From positions 62,001 to 126,000 of the forward strand of contig DIBV01000006.1 of assembly GCA_002415085.1 (NCBI GenBank): a stretch of DNA of 64,000 nt, written 5' to 3'. Position 1 is the first letter of the stretch. Every line of letters begins with the position of its first letter. Below the pieces are notes generated by a model. It was not told the DNA's origin. It saw nothing but the letters and a program-made list of their open reading frames with translations, and searched no databases. The DNA is from Arsukibacterium sp. UBA5043 (GTDB lineage: Bacteria > Pseudomonadota > Gammaproteobacteria > Enterobacterales > Alteromonadaceae). The translations under genes were made by a program, and so were the position numbers. Positions 55,736-64,000 of this stretch are shown piece after piece.

Positions 55736-57763
55736 TCAACTGATTTTAAACCGGGTAGCAGCAGATTGAAGTTGCGTCGATAATCTGGCGACATCGGCAC
55801 TATGCACTAAGGTCCGTTCAGCTTTACTGGCGCTGCTGTTAGCCAATTGCACCATTTGCTGCATATTGTCACTAATAGCAGAGCCTAAGTTTAGCTGGCT
55901 GGCACTCGCATCGCTAACCGCATTACTTATTTGCCGGGTTTGCGCTATTGCGTGATTAACCGCTTCAAGCGCGGTGGCCAGTTGCGCAGTGGTGGCAACA
56001 CATTGTTCCGCTTCTGTCTTACCGGTAAGTATTGATGCAACCGCCTGCTCACTTTGTTGCTGTAAACTGTTAATCATCATGCGTATTTCGTTGGTCGCCT
56101 GCTGAGTGCGTCCGGCAAGTGATCTTACTTCATCGGCTACCACGGCAAAACCGCGGCCCTGCTCTCCGGCCCTTGCCGCCTCAATCGCTGCATTTAATGC
56201 CAGCAGATTGGTTTGTTCAGCAATAGCGCTAATGGTAGTCAGTATTCCACCAATATTAGTAGACTGATCATTAACCTTGTTCATCACATCGCTGGTGCCG
56301 GACAACTGACCAGCCAGGCCGGTAATCAATTGTTTGTTTTTGTCAGACACTTTCTGAATGTGCTGGCTTTGCTCCAGTGCCAGACGCATGGCTTCACCAG
56401 CCTGCCGGGCCTGAACTGCTACGGTTTGAGTGTTATCAGCCAACTCGTCTGTTATAGAGTTAACACGACTGATCTGTTGCTGCTGCTGTTGCAAGGACTG
56501 ACTGATTTCCTGCACTTCATTACTTGACTGACTGGCATTGCTGGTTAACTCAGTCGCATTCTGCTGAATATTTGTGATCAAACTACGCAGCGCTGCAATC
56601 AGGCTGTTTACCTTAGCCGACAACGCACCAAATTCATCTTGCTGCACGATGGTCAGTTCGCGGGTTAAATCTCCGGTCGCAATATTACCCAGCATATGAT
56701 TAATACTCGCCAGCGGTTTTAACATGGCGTTAATGGTCAGATAAGCGGCTGCCACGGCCAGCAGTACCAACACTATCATCATTACCAGGGTACGGTTGCT
56801 GCCTGAGCTTAAGGCGGTTGATACTTGCCGCTGCAACTGGGTAAATCGCTGATCTGCCAGCGAGACGACCTGGTCCAGTGATACTATGGCTTGTGCCACC
56901 TGTTGCTCTGAGGAGTTTAGCTGACGGCGAGCATTTTGCTGTTGTGCCAGCTGTTGTTGTTTCATGCTAAGTAAGCTGCGATCACTTTGTAGTTGCTCAG
57001 ACAGAGCACTAAATTGCTGCAAGAACTGCGGCCACAGACCTTCCGTTTCGATTCCACTGATTTGCCGGTCCAGATAATCAATATTGACCTGAATGTCGCT
57101 AAGGGTAAAACCAATATTTTGCTGGTTACGGTCCAGCACTGTTAAATCAGCATAGCCTGCCATTTCGCGTACGGTATTGAGCAAGCCAAGGATCTGGCCG
57201 TCAATTCTTGCTGCATTGCCACTTATCTGTTCCATTACCTCATCATCCAGCCCCAGATCGGCGTCGGCTAAATCAAGCAAGCTGGCGCCGGCATCATCAA
57301 TAGCCGTTTCCAGTAAGCTTAGTTCTGTCTCAACCGCCTGTGCGGCTGTAAGGCTTTTATGCCTGGCATTAAACATGCCTTCTACGGCGGCACTATATTG
57401 ATTAAAGTGGCCAAGAGCAGCCTGCAGTGGCTGTTGTAATGCAGCGTCCTCAGTGGTGAGTTGATTAAAATCAGTGATCAACGAGATAAACTGTTGCCGG
57501 CTGACAGCAAACTGCTGCTGATAATTGTCTATTTCAGTTTGCTGCTCAGCGGTGAAGCCCAAAGCCGATAATTTTGCCAGCTTGAGTAACTGGATCTGGG
57601 CCAGATTGCTTTGTTGCTGGGCAGGTACTGCCAGTTGATTGACATCATTAGTATAACGGGTAACCGTATTAAAGCTGAACAGAGCTGAAATGCTGGCTAG
57701 TAGCAATAGCGCTGAAATAAAGCCGAAGCCTAAAATAACTTTATGGGCAACTTTTAACGTCAT
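55736..57763 (-). CDS. Methyl-accepting chemotaxis protein
   Basis: A chemoreceptor of 675 residues. A first transmembrane helix (about 8-30) is followed by a large helical, Gln-rich periplasmic sensor domain (about 31-315) and a second helix (about 317-340). A HAMP domain ([19 protein letters not shown]) comes next, then a cytoplasmic signalling hairpin with the conserved tip [35 protein letters not shown] near 515-550. It signals through CheW and CheA. The ligand is unknown. It stands alone, without che genes in the window. Confidence 0.93.
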   Translation of the reverse strand: MTLKVAHKVILGFGFISALLLLASISALFSFNTVTRYTNDVNQLAVPAQQQSNLAQIQLLKLAKLSALGFTAEQQTEIDNYQQQFAVSRQQFISLITDFNQLTTEDAALQQPLQAALGHFNQYSAAVEGMFNARHKSLTAAQAVETELSLLETAIDDAGASLLDLADADLGLDDEVMEQISGNAARIDGQILGLLNTVREMAGYADLTVLDRNQQNIGFTLSDIQVNIDYLDRQISGIETEGLWPQFLQQFSALSEQLQSDRSLLSMKQQQLAQQQNARRQLNSSEQQVAQAIVSLDQVVSLADQRFTQLQRQVSTALSSGSNRTLVMMIVLVLLAVAAAYLTINAMLKPLASINHMLGNIATGDLTRELTIVQQDEFGALSAKVNSLIAALRSLITNIQQNATELTSNASQSSNEVQEISQSLQQQQQQISRVNSITDELADNTQTVAVQARQAGEAMRLALEQSQHIQKVSDKNKQLITGLAGQLSGTSDVMNKVNDQSTNIGGILTTISAIAEQTNLLALNAAIEAARAGEQGRGFAVVADEVRSLAGRTQQATNEIRMMINSLQQQSEQAVASILTGKTEAEQCVATTAQLATALEAVNHAIAQTRQISNAVSDASASQLNLGSAISDNMQQMVQLANSSASKAERTLVHSADVARLSTQLQSAATRFKIS

Positions 57764-57887
57764 GGCATCCGTCCAGCTGGTCGCTGTTTTTCACAATGAT
57801 AATGAGAAAATCAGGAGATGTTAAAAAACAACAAGGTAGCAAACAAACTGAAACTGGTCTAGCCGGAAATTATAATGATATTGACTT

Positions 57888-57920
57888 AAAAAAACAAAGG
57901 CGCACCAGATTGGTGCGCCT
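57888..57920 (-). terminator. Terminator of the hut operon
   Basis: AGGCGCACCA and TGGTGCGCCT form a 10-bp stem (57898-57920) around GAT. On the minus strand it is followed by TTGTTTTTTT. It lies about 27 bases after the hutH stop and closes hutC-hutU-hutH. Confidence 0.9.
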
Positions 57921-57947
57921 GTAAAAACGGCAGTGGAACGGTTTAAG

Positions 57948-59483
57948 TTAAAAACTACTAAGCAACGCGCCAGGAATGAATTGATTAAGCGCTGCGCTAC
58001 GGATCAGGCTGGCACTTTTTTCTATATCCGGCCCAAAATAACGATCTTGCTGATAAAAGCTGACTTCGGCCCGCAACAGAGCTTTGGCACTTTCCAGTAC
58101 AGCCGTAGATTTCAACGGAGCCCTGAAATCCAGTCCTTGCGCCGCAGCCAGATACTCCACCGCCAGCACGCCGGTGGTATTCTCGCTCATATCTGCCAGC
58201 CGTCTTGCGGCAAAGGTTGCCATCGACACATGATCTTCCTGATTTGCAGAAGTGGGTAAGCTGTCAACCGATGCCGGGTGAGCAAGGCTTTTGTTCTCAG
58301 AAGCAAGCGCTGCCGCAGTAACCTGAGCGATCATAAAGCCACTGTTTACACCGCCGTTAGGAACCAGAAAAGCGGGTAGCTTACTTAAACTGGCATCAAT
58401 TAACAGTGCCATTCTCCGCTCCGACAGCGCGCCTATTTCGGCTATGGCCAATGCCAGATTATCGGCGGCCATGGCGACCGGTTCAGCATGAAAATTCCCA
58501 CCCGAAAGAATATCGCCTTCGTCGGCAAATACCAGCGGGTTATCGGTTACGCCATTGGCCTCAATTTGCAATACTTCTGCGGCCTGGCGGATCTGAGTCA
58601 GGCAGGCCCCCATCACCTGTGGCTGACAGCGCAAGCTGTAAGGATCCTGTACTTTTTCACAATCTTTATGAGATGCCCCCACCTCTGAACCAGTAGCCAG
58701 TAAGTGCCGGTAAATAGCCGCGGCATCAATCTGTCCATGCTGACCACGGGCTGCATGAATTCTGGCATCAAAAGGCGCGCGACTACCAAGTGCCGCCTCG
58801 ACACTCATTGCGCCAATGACTGCACCGGCAGCAAATAAATTTTCGGCCCGGAATAAGCCTTCCAGTGCCAGTGCGGTAGACGCCTGGGTGCCGTTTAACA
58901 GCGCCAGTCCTTCTTTTGCCGCCAGGGTTAGAGGCGCCATACCCACAAGCGCCAAACCTTCTGTTGCATCATATATTTGACCACGGAAGCTGACCTCGCC
59001 CTCGCCAATTAATGGCAACACCATATGGGCTAACGGCGCTAAGTCACCTGAAGCACCAACTGAACCTTTAATCGGAATACATGGATAAAGCCCGGCGTTA
59101 ACCAGTGCTATTAATGCGTTAATCACTGTCAGGCGGATACCGGAAAAACCACGGGCCAGCGCATTAATTTTCAGGACCAGCATCAAGCGTACGGTGCTGT
59201 CATCCATAAAGTCACCAAAACCGGCGGCGTGCGACAATACGATAGAGCGCTGCAGCAGTTCCAGCTCTTCATTTTTAATCCGGGTATTAGCCAGCAGGCC
59301 AAAACCGGTATTGATGCCATACACAACTTTATTCTGTTTAATCACATCAGCAACGCAGGCTGCCGACTTTTCAATGGCCGGTATTGCTGAGTTATCCAGA
59401 GCCAGTTGTACCGGCCCTTGTTGTACCTGTCGTAACTGGGCAAGTGTTAACTTGCCTGGCACTAAATTCAATGTAAAACTCAT
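57948..59483 (-). CDS. hutH: Histidine ammonia-lyase
   Basis: An enzyme of 511 residues that deaminates histidine to urocanate, the first step of histidine use. The self-forming MIO cofactor comes from Ala144-Ser145-Gly146 in [26 protein letters not shown] near residue 55 holds the conserved tyrosine, and [15 protein letters not shown] near 310 is also typical. It is last in hutC-hutU-hutH and begins four bases after hutU. Confidence 0.97.
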   Translation of the reverse strand: MSFTLNLVPGKLTLAQLRQVQQGPVQLALDNSAIPAIEKSAACVADVIKQNKVVYGINTGFGLLANTRIKNEELELLQRSIVLSHAAGFGDFMDDSTVRLMLVLKINALARGFSGIRLTVINALIALVNAGLYPCIPIKGSVGASGDLAPLAHMVLPLIGEGEVSFRGQIYDATEGLALVGMAPLTLAAKEGLALLNGTQASTALALEGLFRAENLFAAGAVIGAMSVEAALGSRAPFDARIHAARGQHGQIDAAAIYRHLLATGSEVGASHKDCEKVQDPYSLRCQPQVMGACLTQIRQAAEVLQIEANGVTDNPLVFADEGDILSGGNFHAEPVAMAADNLALAIAEIGALSERRMALLIDASLSKLPAFLVPNGGVNSGFMIAQVTAAALASENKSLAHPASVDSLPTSANQEDHVSMATFAARRLADMSENTTGVLAVEYLAAAQGLDFRAPLKSTAVLESAKALLRAEVSFYQQDRYFGPDIEKSASLIRSAALNQFIPGALLSSF

Positions 59484-59487
59484 CTTG

Positions 59488-61161
59488 TTACTCCGTCACC
59501 ATGGGTAGATCTAAGGCTTGTTCCTTAGCGCAGTTAACTGCAATGTCGTATCCGGCATCGGCATGGCGCATCACGCCTGTGCCGGGATCATTCCACAGCA
59601 CGCGGCCAATGCGGGCTGCTGCCTGCTCGGTGCCGTCAGCGACGATTACCACGCCGCTGTGTTGGCTGTAACCCATGCCAACACCGCCACCATGGTGCAG
59701 TGATACCCAGGTGGCGCCGCCAGCGGTATTAAGCATCGCATTCAATAGCGGCCAATCTGATACCGCATCAGAGCCATCCAGCATTGCTTCGGTTTCGCGG
59801 TTGGGGCTGGCAACTGAACCGGAGTCGAGATGATCACGGCCTATCACAATCGGCGCCTTTAACTCGCCGGTTTTAACCATGTCATTAAACGCCAGTGCAA
59901 GCCGTGCCCGATCTTTTAACCCAATCCAGCAGATGCGGGCAGGTAAGCCCTGAAACTGAATACGCTCCCGCGCCATGTCCAGCCAGTTATGCAGATGGGG
60001 ATCGTCCGGGATCAGCTCTTTCACTTTAGCATCGGTTTTGTAGATGTCTTCGGTATCTCCTGACAATGCTACCCAGCGAAATGGCCCGATCCCCTGACAA
60101 AACAAAGGCCGGATGTAAGCTGGCACAAAGCCCGGAAAGTCAAAGGCATTCGCCACACCTTCATCTTGGGCCATCTGGCGGATATTGTTACCGTAATCTG
60201 TCGCAACTGCACCGCGTTGTTGCAGTGTCAGAATTGCCTGAACCTGCACCGCCATTGACTTTTTAGCGGCCTTTACTACCCCGGCTTCATCGAGTTGTCG
60301 TTGTTCAGCGGCGTGTTGCATGCTCCAGCCTTGTGGCAGATAGCCGTTCAGTGGATCATGCGCTGAGGTTTGATCTGTCACCACGTCGGGGGTGACATTG
60401 CGAGTAACCAGTTCTGCATAAATATCAGCGGCATTGGCCAGTAAACCAATAGAGGTTGGTTTGCCTTCAGTTTTTGCCTGCTCCAATATGGCTAAGGCAT
60501 CATCCAGCGAATAAGCTTTTTTATCCAGATAGCCGGTTTTCAGCCGAAAATCGATGCGGCTCTCGTCAACTTCGCAAGCAATCATGTGAAAACCGGCCAT
60601 GGTGGCAGCCAATGGCTGTGCGCCACCCATGCCACCAAGGCCGCCGGTTAAAATCCATTTGCCATTCGCTGTGCCAGCAAAGTGTTGTCTGGCCATAGCA
60701 ACAAAGGTTTCGTAAGTGCCCTGGACAATGCCCTGAGTACCGATATAAATCCAGGACCCCGCTGTCATCTGGCCGTACATCATCAGGCCTTTGCGATCCA
60801 GCTCATTAAAATGTTGCCAGTTTGCCCATGCGGGTACCAGATTCGAGTTGGCGATCAGTACCCGGGGGGCGTCTGGGTGAGTAGGAAATACGCCGACCGG
60901 TTTACCACTTTGCACCAGCAAAGTCTGGTTGTCTTCCAGCCGGTTCAGTACCTCAACGATTTTGTCGAAACACTGCCAGTTGCGCGCTGCACGGCCGATG
61001 CCACCGTATACCACCAGCGCTTGCGGGTGCTCGGCCACTTCCGGATCCAGATTGTTCATTAACATCCGCTTGGCGGCTTCGGTTTGCCAGCTTTTAGCCG
61101 TAATTGTAGCACCGCGATCAGCGCGAACTACCCGGCTGTGGTCGATACGTGAGTCAGTCAT
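59488..61161 (-). CDS. hutU: Urocanate hydratase
   Basis: An enzyme of 557 residues that hydrates urocanate to imidazolone propionate with a tightly bound NAD. It shows [16 protein letters not shown] near 48-65, the NAD-binding [22 protein letters not shown] near 168-190, and [18 protein letters not shown] near 405 around the active-site region. The C-terminal [19 protein letters not shown] is diagnostic. Its ATG overlaps the hutC stop by one base, and hutH follows closely. Confidence 0.97.
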   Translation of the reverse strand: MTDSRIDHSRVVRADRGATITAKSWQTEAAKRMLMNNLDPEVAEHPQALVVYGGIGRAARNWQCFDKIVEVLNRLEDNQTLLVQSGKPVGVFPTHPDAPRVLIANSNLVPAWANWQHFNELDRKGLMMYGQMTAGSWIYIGTQGIVQGTYETFVAMARQHFAGTANGKWILTGGLGGMGGAQPLAATMAGFHMIACEVDESRIDFRLKTGYLDKKAYSLDDALAILEQAKTEGKPTSIGLLANAADIYAELVTRNVTPDVVTDQTSAHDPLNGYLPQGWSMQHAAEQRQLDEAGVVKAAKKSMAVQVQAILTLQQRGAVATDYGNNIRQMAQDEGVANAFDFPGFVPAYIRPLFCQGIGPFRWVALSGDTEDIYKTDAKVKELIPDDPHLHNWLDMARERIQFQGLPARICWIGLKDRARLALAFNDMVKTGELKAPIVIGRDHLDSGSVASPNRETEAMLDGSDAVSDWPLLNAMLNTAGGATWVSLHHGGGVGMGYSQHSGVVIVADGTEQAAARIGRVLWNDPGTGVMRHADAGYDIAVNCAKEQALDLPMVTE

Positions 61162-61883
61162 CAGATACGCTCTCTGTTGTTCGGTAGTGAAAAATTCAGA
61201 TGGCCGCCTAAGCGATAACGGCTACCCGGTGAAGTTAAATATGCCAGGCTGACTGCGCCTTCCCGGCTGAAAGTACGACGGGTCAGACGTAAGCAGGGTT
61301 CGGCTTTTTTCAGCATTAAATGTTTACAGGTAAAATCGTCCGGCCAGATAGCCTCAACGGTATGTTCCGCTTCGGTAAGTGGGGCAATCAGGCTTAAATA
61401 CTGATGTGGCGTCTGGTGGCTGAAATCCTGCGAAATATAAGCGGGTACCTGCAACGGATTGACATATCGTGCTTCGAGCTGCAATGGTAGGTTGTTTTCA
61501 AGATGCACTATTAATGAGAAAAATACCGGATTATTGCGCTGCAACCCCAGGGCACTGGCAATAATGGTCGGGCACGGTAACTCTGTAAGTTGAAGTAATC
61601 TTGCACTGTAAGCGTGGCCACGGGCCTGTACCTCATCGGCGATATTACGGATTTCCAGCAAGGATGACTGCGACTTTAGTGCCGCGACAAAACTACCAAC
61701 ACCCTGTGTCCGGTATAAAATGCCTTGCTCAGTCAGCTCCTGCAGCGCTCTGCGTGCCGTCATCCGGCTAACACTAAACTGCTCGGCCAGTTCGTTTTCT
61801 GATGGCACCCGGCTATGCTCCGGCCAGGCACCAATCTCAATCTGGCTGAGCATAAACTCTTTTATTTCAGCAAACTTGGCCAT
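61161..61883 (-). CDS. hutC: Histidine utilisation repressor HutC (GntR family)
   Basis: A regulator of 240 residues. A GntR-type winged helix-turn-helix (about 1-75; [27 protein letters not shown]) is joined to a UbiC-like effector domain (about 90-235), with [19 protein letters not shown] near 135-155 and [29 protein letters not shown] near the end. It binds urocanate, which releases it from hut promoters. The ATG at 61883 has a GGAG site; the frame to 61970 runs through the operator and is rejected. A matching palindrome lies 76 bases upstream. Confidence 0.94.
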   Translation of the reverse strand: MAKFAEIKEFMLSQIEIGAWPEHSRVPSENELAEQFSVSRMTARRALQELTEQGILYRTQGVGSFVAALKSQSSLLEIRNIADEVQARGHAYSARLLQLTELPCPTIIASALGLQRNNPVFFSLIVHLENNLPLQLEARYVNPLQVPAYISQDFSHQTPHQYLSLIAPLTEAEHTVEAIWPDDFTCKHLMLKKAEPCLRLTRRTFSREGAVSLAYLTSPGSRYRLGGHLNFSLPNNRERI

Positions 61884-61958
61884 TGCCACTCCATCATCAC
61901 AAAAAAAGCACAACAATATTAAAAATGCCCCGGCTACATAAAAAATACTGCAATTTGG

Positions 61959-61970
61959 TTGTATATACAA
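61959..61970. promoter_or_regulatory. HutC operator between hutC and hutI
   Basis: TTGTATATACAA is a perfect 12-bp palindrome that fits the HutC motif (TGTATATACA core) of gammaproteobacteria. It lies 76 bases before hutC and 46 before hutI, placed to control both divergent units and to let HutC repress itself. Confidence 0.82.
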
Positions 61971-62015
61971 GCTGGTGGTGTAAAATTATTTAGTGATTGT
62001 CGACAGGAGAGCCCT

Positions 62016-63236
62016 ATGCAGCAGTTTGATGCCATCTGGATTAACGCCAATATCGCTACCATGGCGGGTAACGGCAAACCTTACGGCACCATTGAAAATG
62101 GTGTTCTGGCCATAAAAGACGGCTTGATTGCTTTTATTGGTAGCCGTAACGAGTTGCCTGAATTTGATGCAATGGCAACGCCCTTACACGATGCGCAGGG
62201 TCAATGGCTGTTACCCGGCTTTATTGATTGTCATACCCACCTGATTTATGCCGGTAATCGCGCCAATGAATTTGAAATGCGCTTAAATGGTGACAGTTAT
62301 CAAAAAATTGCAGCCGCGGGTGGCGGTATTAACGCTACCGTTACTGCTACCCGTGCGGTCAGCCATGAACACTTGTTTGGCCTGGCGAAAGACCGGCTGA
62401 ATACCCTGCTGGCTCAGGGAGTGACCACGGTAGAAATAAAGTCGGGTTATGGTCTCGATTTAGCCACTGAACAAAAAATACTGGAAGTCGCCGCGGAACT
62501 GGATAAGCACCACCCCGCAACATTAATCAAAACGTTTTTGGGGGCTCATGCGCTGCCAGCTGAATTTGTCGGTAACCCAGACGGTTATATTGACGAAGTA
62601 TGTCAGATGCTGCCAAAGCTGCTTGCCAAAAAGCTGGTAGATGCCGTTGATGTGTTCTGTGAAGGAGTAGGCTTTAGTGTCAGCCAATGCCGCAAAGTCT
62701 TTGCCACCGCCCAGGCATTGGGATTACCGGTAAAAGCGCATGCTGAACAGTTGTCAAATCTTGGTGGCAGCAGTTTGGTTGCAGAGTTTAGCGGCTTGTC
62801 GGCTGACCATGTTGAGTTTTTAGATGAAGCTGGCGTGGCAAAGATGGCAGCAGCAGGCACGGTGGCGGTGTTGCTGCCCGGCGCTTATTATTTCCTGCGG
62901 GAAACCCAGCTACCTCCTGTCAGTCTGTTGCGGCAATATCAGGTACCAATGGCAGTTGCCACTGATTTAAATCCAGGTACATCGCCATTGTGCTCATTAC
63001 CGTTAATGTTAAACATGGCTTGCACTTTATTCCGCTTAACTCCTGAAGAGGCCTTACTGGGAGTAACCCGACACGCTGCAGCGGCATTAGGGCTGCACGA
63101 TCGGGGCATATTAGCCAGCGGCATGCGGGCAGACTTTGGCTGTTTTAATATCAGCCAGCCAGCCGAGCTCTGTTATCAATTTGGCGTTAATCAGCTTAAG
63201 CAACTGATCGTTAACGGTAAGCCAGTTAAGCTCTGA
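62016..63236 (+). CDS. hutI: Imidazolonepropionase
   Basis: An amidohydrolase of 406 residues that opens imidazolone propionate to N-formimino-glutamate. The metal-binding [22 protein letters not shown] is at about residues 62-83, [12 protein letters not shown] near 240 and [16 protein letters not shown] near 315. The ATG at 62016 has an AGGAGAG site; the upstream TTG frame to 61959 starts inside the operator. It is divergent from hutC-hutU-hutH. No formiminoglutamase (hutG) or hutF gene is in the window, so the last step must be encoded elsewhere. Confidence 0.96.
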   Translation: MQQFDAIWINANIATMAGNGKPYGTIENGVLAIKDGLIAFIGSRNELPEFDAMATPLHDAQGQWLLPGFIDCHTHLIYAGNRANEFEMRLNGDSYQKIAAAGGGINATVTATRAVSHEHLFGLAKDRLNTLLAQGVTTVEIKSGYGLDLATEQKILEVAAELDKHHPATLIKTFLGAHALPAEFVGNPDGYIDEVCQMLPKLLAKKLVDAVDVFCEGVGFSVSQCRKVFATAQALGLPVKAHAEQLSNLGGSSLVAEFSGLSADHVEFLDEAGVAKMAAAGTVAVLLPGAYYFLRETQLPPVSLLRQYQVPMAVATDLNPGTSPLCSLPLMLNMACTLFRLTPEEALLGVTRHAAAALGLHDRGILASGMRADFGCFNISQPAELCYQFGVNQLKQLIVNGKPVKL

Positions 63237-63317
63237 GCCATATGGCTTTACAAGCAGTAAATTTGGGGTAAGCTGTCAATAAAACCCAACTTAGCAGTAA
63301 CAAGGTGTGGTAGCGCC

Positions 63318-64000
63318 ATGGTAATTGGATTCAACCGTTTTTCAGCTCTTGGGCTGGTCAGCGTCAGCGGGCCGGCGATGGCGAGTCAGGTTGAACCGAC
63401 GTTGCCCGTTACAGTACTTTTACTGCTGCTGGTGCTGTTACTGCTGTTCGCATTTATTTATATTGTTGCGTTAAAATTCCGGCTTAGACGAGCATTAAAA
63501 CCCAAGGCCGATTTAGCGGGCTTTTATTCTTTACACGATGACATCAGTGGTTTTCCCAACAAATATGCGTTGCAACGTAAGCTGGATGCTATTCTGAAAA
63601 GCTCGCCAGATCAGCAGTTTGCGCTGATCCTGCTTAAAGTAGAAGAGTTTGACCAGATAAACCAGCTGCTCGGCCATAGCAACAGCAATTTAATTCTGGC
63701 CCAGATAGCTCAGCGAATTAACGATAACCTTGCCAGCGAAAGCAAAATTCTGACTTATGAATATCGCCAGCAGCAACCGGTTCGGGTATGTCACCTGGGC
63801 AGTGTTGACTTTGCTATCTGGCTGGATATCGGTAACCAGAGCGCCCGGGCCGAATTTTTAGCTAAGCAACTGCAGAAATCAGTGCCCCAGCCTATGCTGG
63901 TTCATGGCTGTGCCATCGAATACCGGTTAGGAGTTGGTATTTCACTTTACCCTGATCATAGTACTCAGTTTAATGAATTACTGGAACGGGCCTATCTGGC
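63318..64000 (+). CDS. Degenerate GGDEF-domain protein, partial
   Basis: The frame is open from the ATG at 63318 to the right edge, giving 227 residues of a longer protein. A signal peptide or first helix (about 1-23, ending AMA) and a membrane segment (about 31-52) precede a GGDEF-type domain from about 70. FPNKYALQRKLDAIL parallels the usual LPNR start of GGDEF domains, and the signature position reads GSVDF, so cyclase activity is unlikely. An EAL domain may follow outside the window. It resembles the layout of the degenerate GGDEF/EAL protein at 39445-41310. Confidence 0.75.
   Translation, partial: MVIGFNRFSALGLVSVSGPAMASQVEPTLPVTVLLLLLVLLLLFAFIYIVALKFRLRRALKPKADLAGFYSLHDDISGFPNKYALQRKLDAILKSSPDQQFALILLKVEEFDQINQLLGHSNSNLILAQIAQRINDNLASESKILTYEYRQQQPVRVCHLGSVDFAIWLDIGNQSARAEFLAKQLQKSVPQPMLVHGCAIEYRLGVGISLYPDHSTQFNELLERAYL

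Noticed and set aside
1-64000. Mobile elements, prophage, CRISPR arrays, tRNA or rRNA genes, restriction or toxin systems
   Set aside because: No transposase, integrase, direct repeat array, cloverleaf-like stretch or defence gene set was seen. Gene order is that of conserved core chromosome.

Overview
The window reads as ordinary, densely coded chromosome of a gammaproteobacterium of the Alteromonadales, most like the Rheinheimera / Alishewanella / Arsukibacterium group. The grounds are gene order (gpmI-envC-yibQ, yibN-grxC-secB-gpsA, ftsY-ftsE-ftsX-rpoH, typA/glnA-ntrB-ntrC, yihY-dtd-yiiD), a TonB-dependent receptor and SapC next to N-acetylglucosamine genes, and a CrbS/CrbR acetate-type two-component pair. 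I see no insertion sequence, prophage, integrase, CRISPR array, rRNA or tRNA gene. The genus is an inference; no comparison was run.

Layout. 1-7.5 kb: tail of a TonB-dependent receptor, the LuxR-type regulator CrbR, its convergent transporter-kinase CrbS, 3-hydroxybutyrate dehydrogenase and an AbgT-family transporter. 7.5-17 kb: sapC-nagA-nagP, coaD, a TetR regulator, kbl-tdh (threonine to glycine), dusC and nagB, with two similar LacI-type operator candidates in front of sapC and nagB. 17-25 kb: HDOD protein, M48 protease/LemA pair, glpE-glpG, a FliL-like protein, ubiC-ubiA, a DUF192 protein and a 2OG-Fe(II) oxygenase. 25-29.5 kb: small envelope lipoproteins, a Gln-rich coiled-coil protein, DUF416 and rsmD. 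29.5-33.5 kb: ftsY-ftsE-ftsX and the heat-shock sigma factor rpoH. 33.5-42 kb: envelope and glycolysis genes (yibQ, envC, gpmI), yibN-grxC-secB-gpsA, a degenerate GGDEF/EAL protein and trmL. 42-50.6 kb: lysophospholipase-like hydrolase, cpxA-cpxR with divergent cpxP, ntrC-ntrB, DUF4124 and glnA. 50.6-57.8 kb: typA, yihY-dtd-yiiD, a membrane protein with a nuclease-dead Mrr-like domain, and a chemoreceptor. 57.9-64 kb: the histidine utilisation genes hutC-hutU-hutH and divergent hutI, then the start of a second degenerate GGDEF protein that runs off the right edge.

How the parts work together. Several classical regulatory circuits can be read directly: a sigma-54 promoter with tandem NtrC sites before glnA, whose regulators ntrB and ntrC lie just downstream; a CpxR box between cpxRA and cpxP; and a HutC palindrome between hutC and hutI. 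The most striking signal is a perfect CIRCE element (the HrcA operator, 9-N9-9) in the leader of rpoH. It suggests that the HrcA repressor and the sigma-32 regulon, usually parallel heat-shock systems, are wired in series here.

The window does not appear to hold an undescribed gene cluster of the defence or secretion type. The notable points are regulatory wiring (CIRCE-rpoH, the nag operators, terminator-like hairpins placed just before nagA and before the coiled-coil gene) and several proteins that keep a fold but lack catalytic residues.
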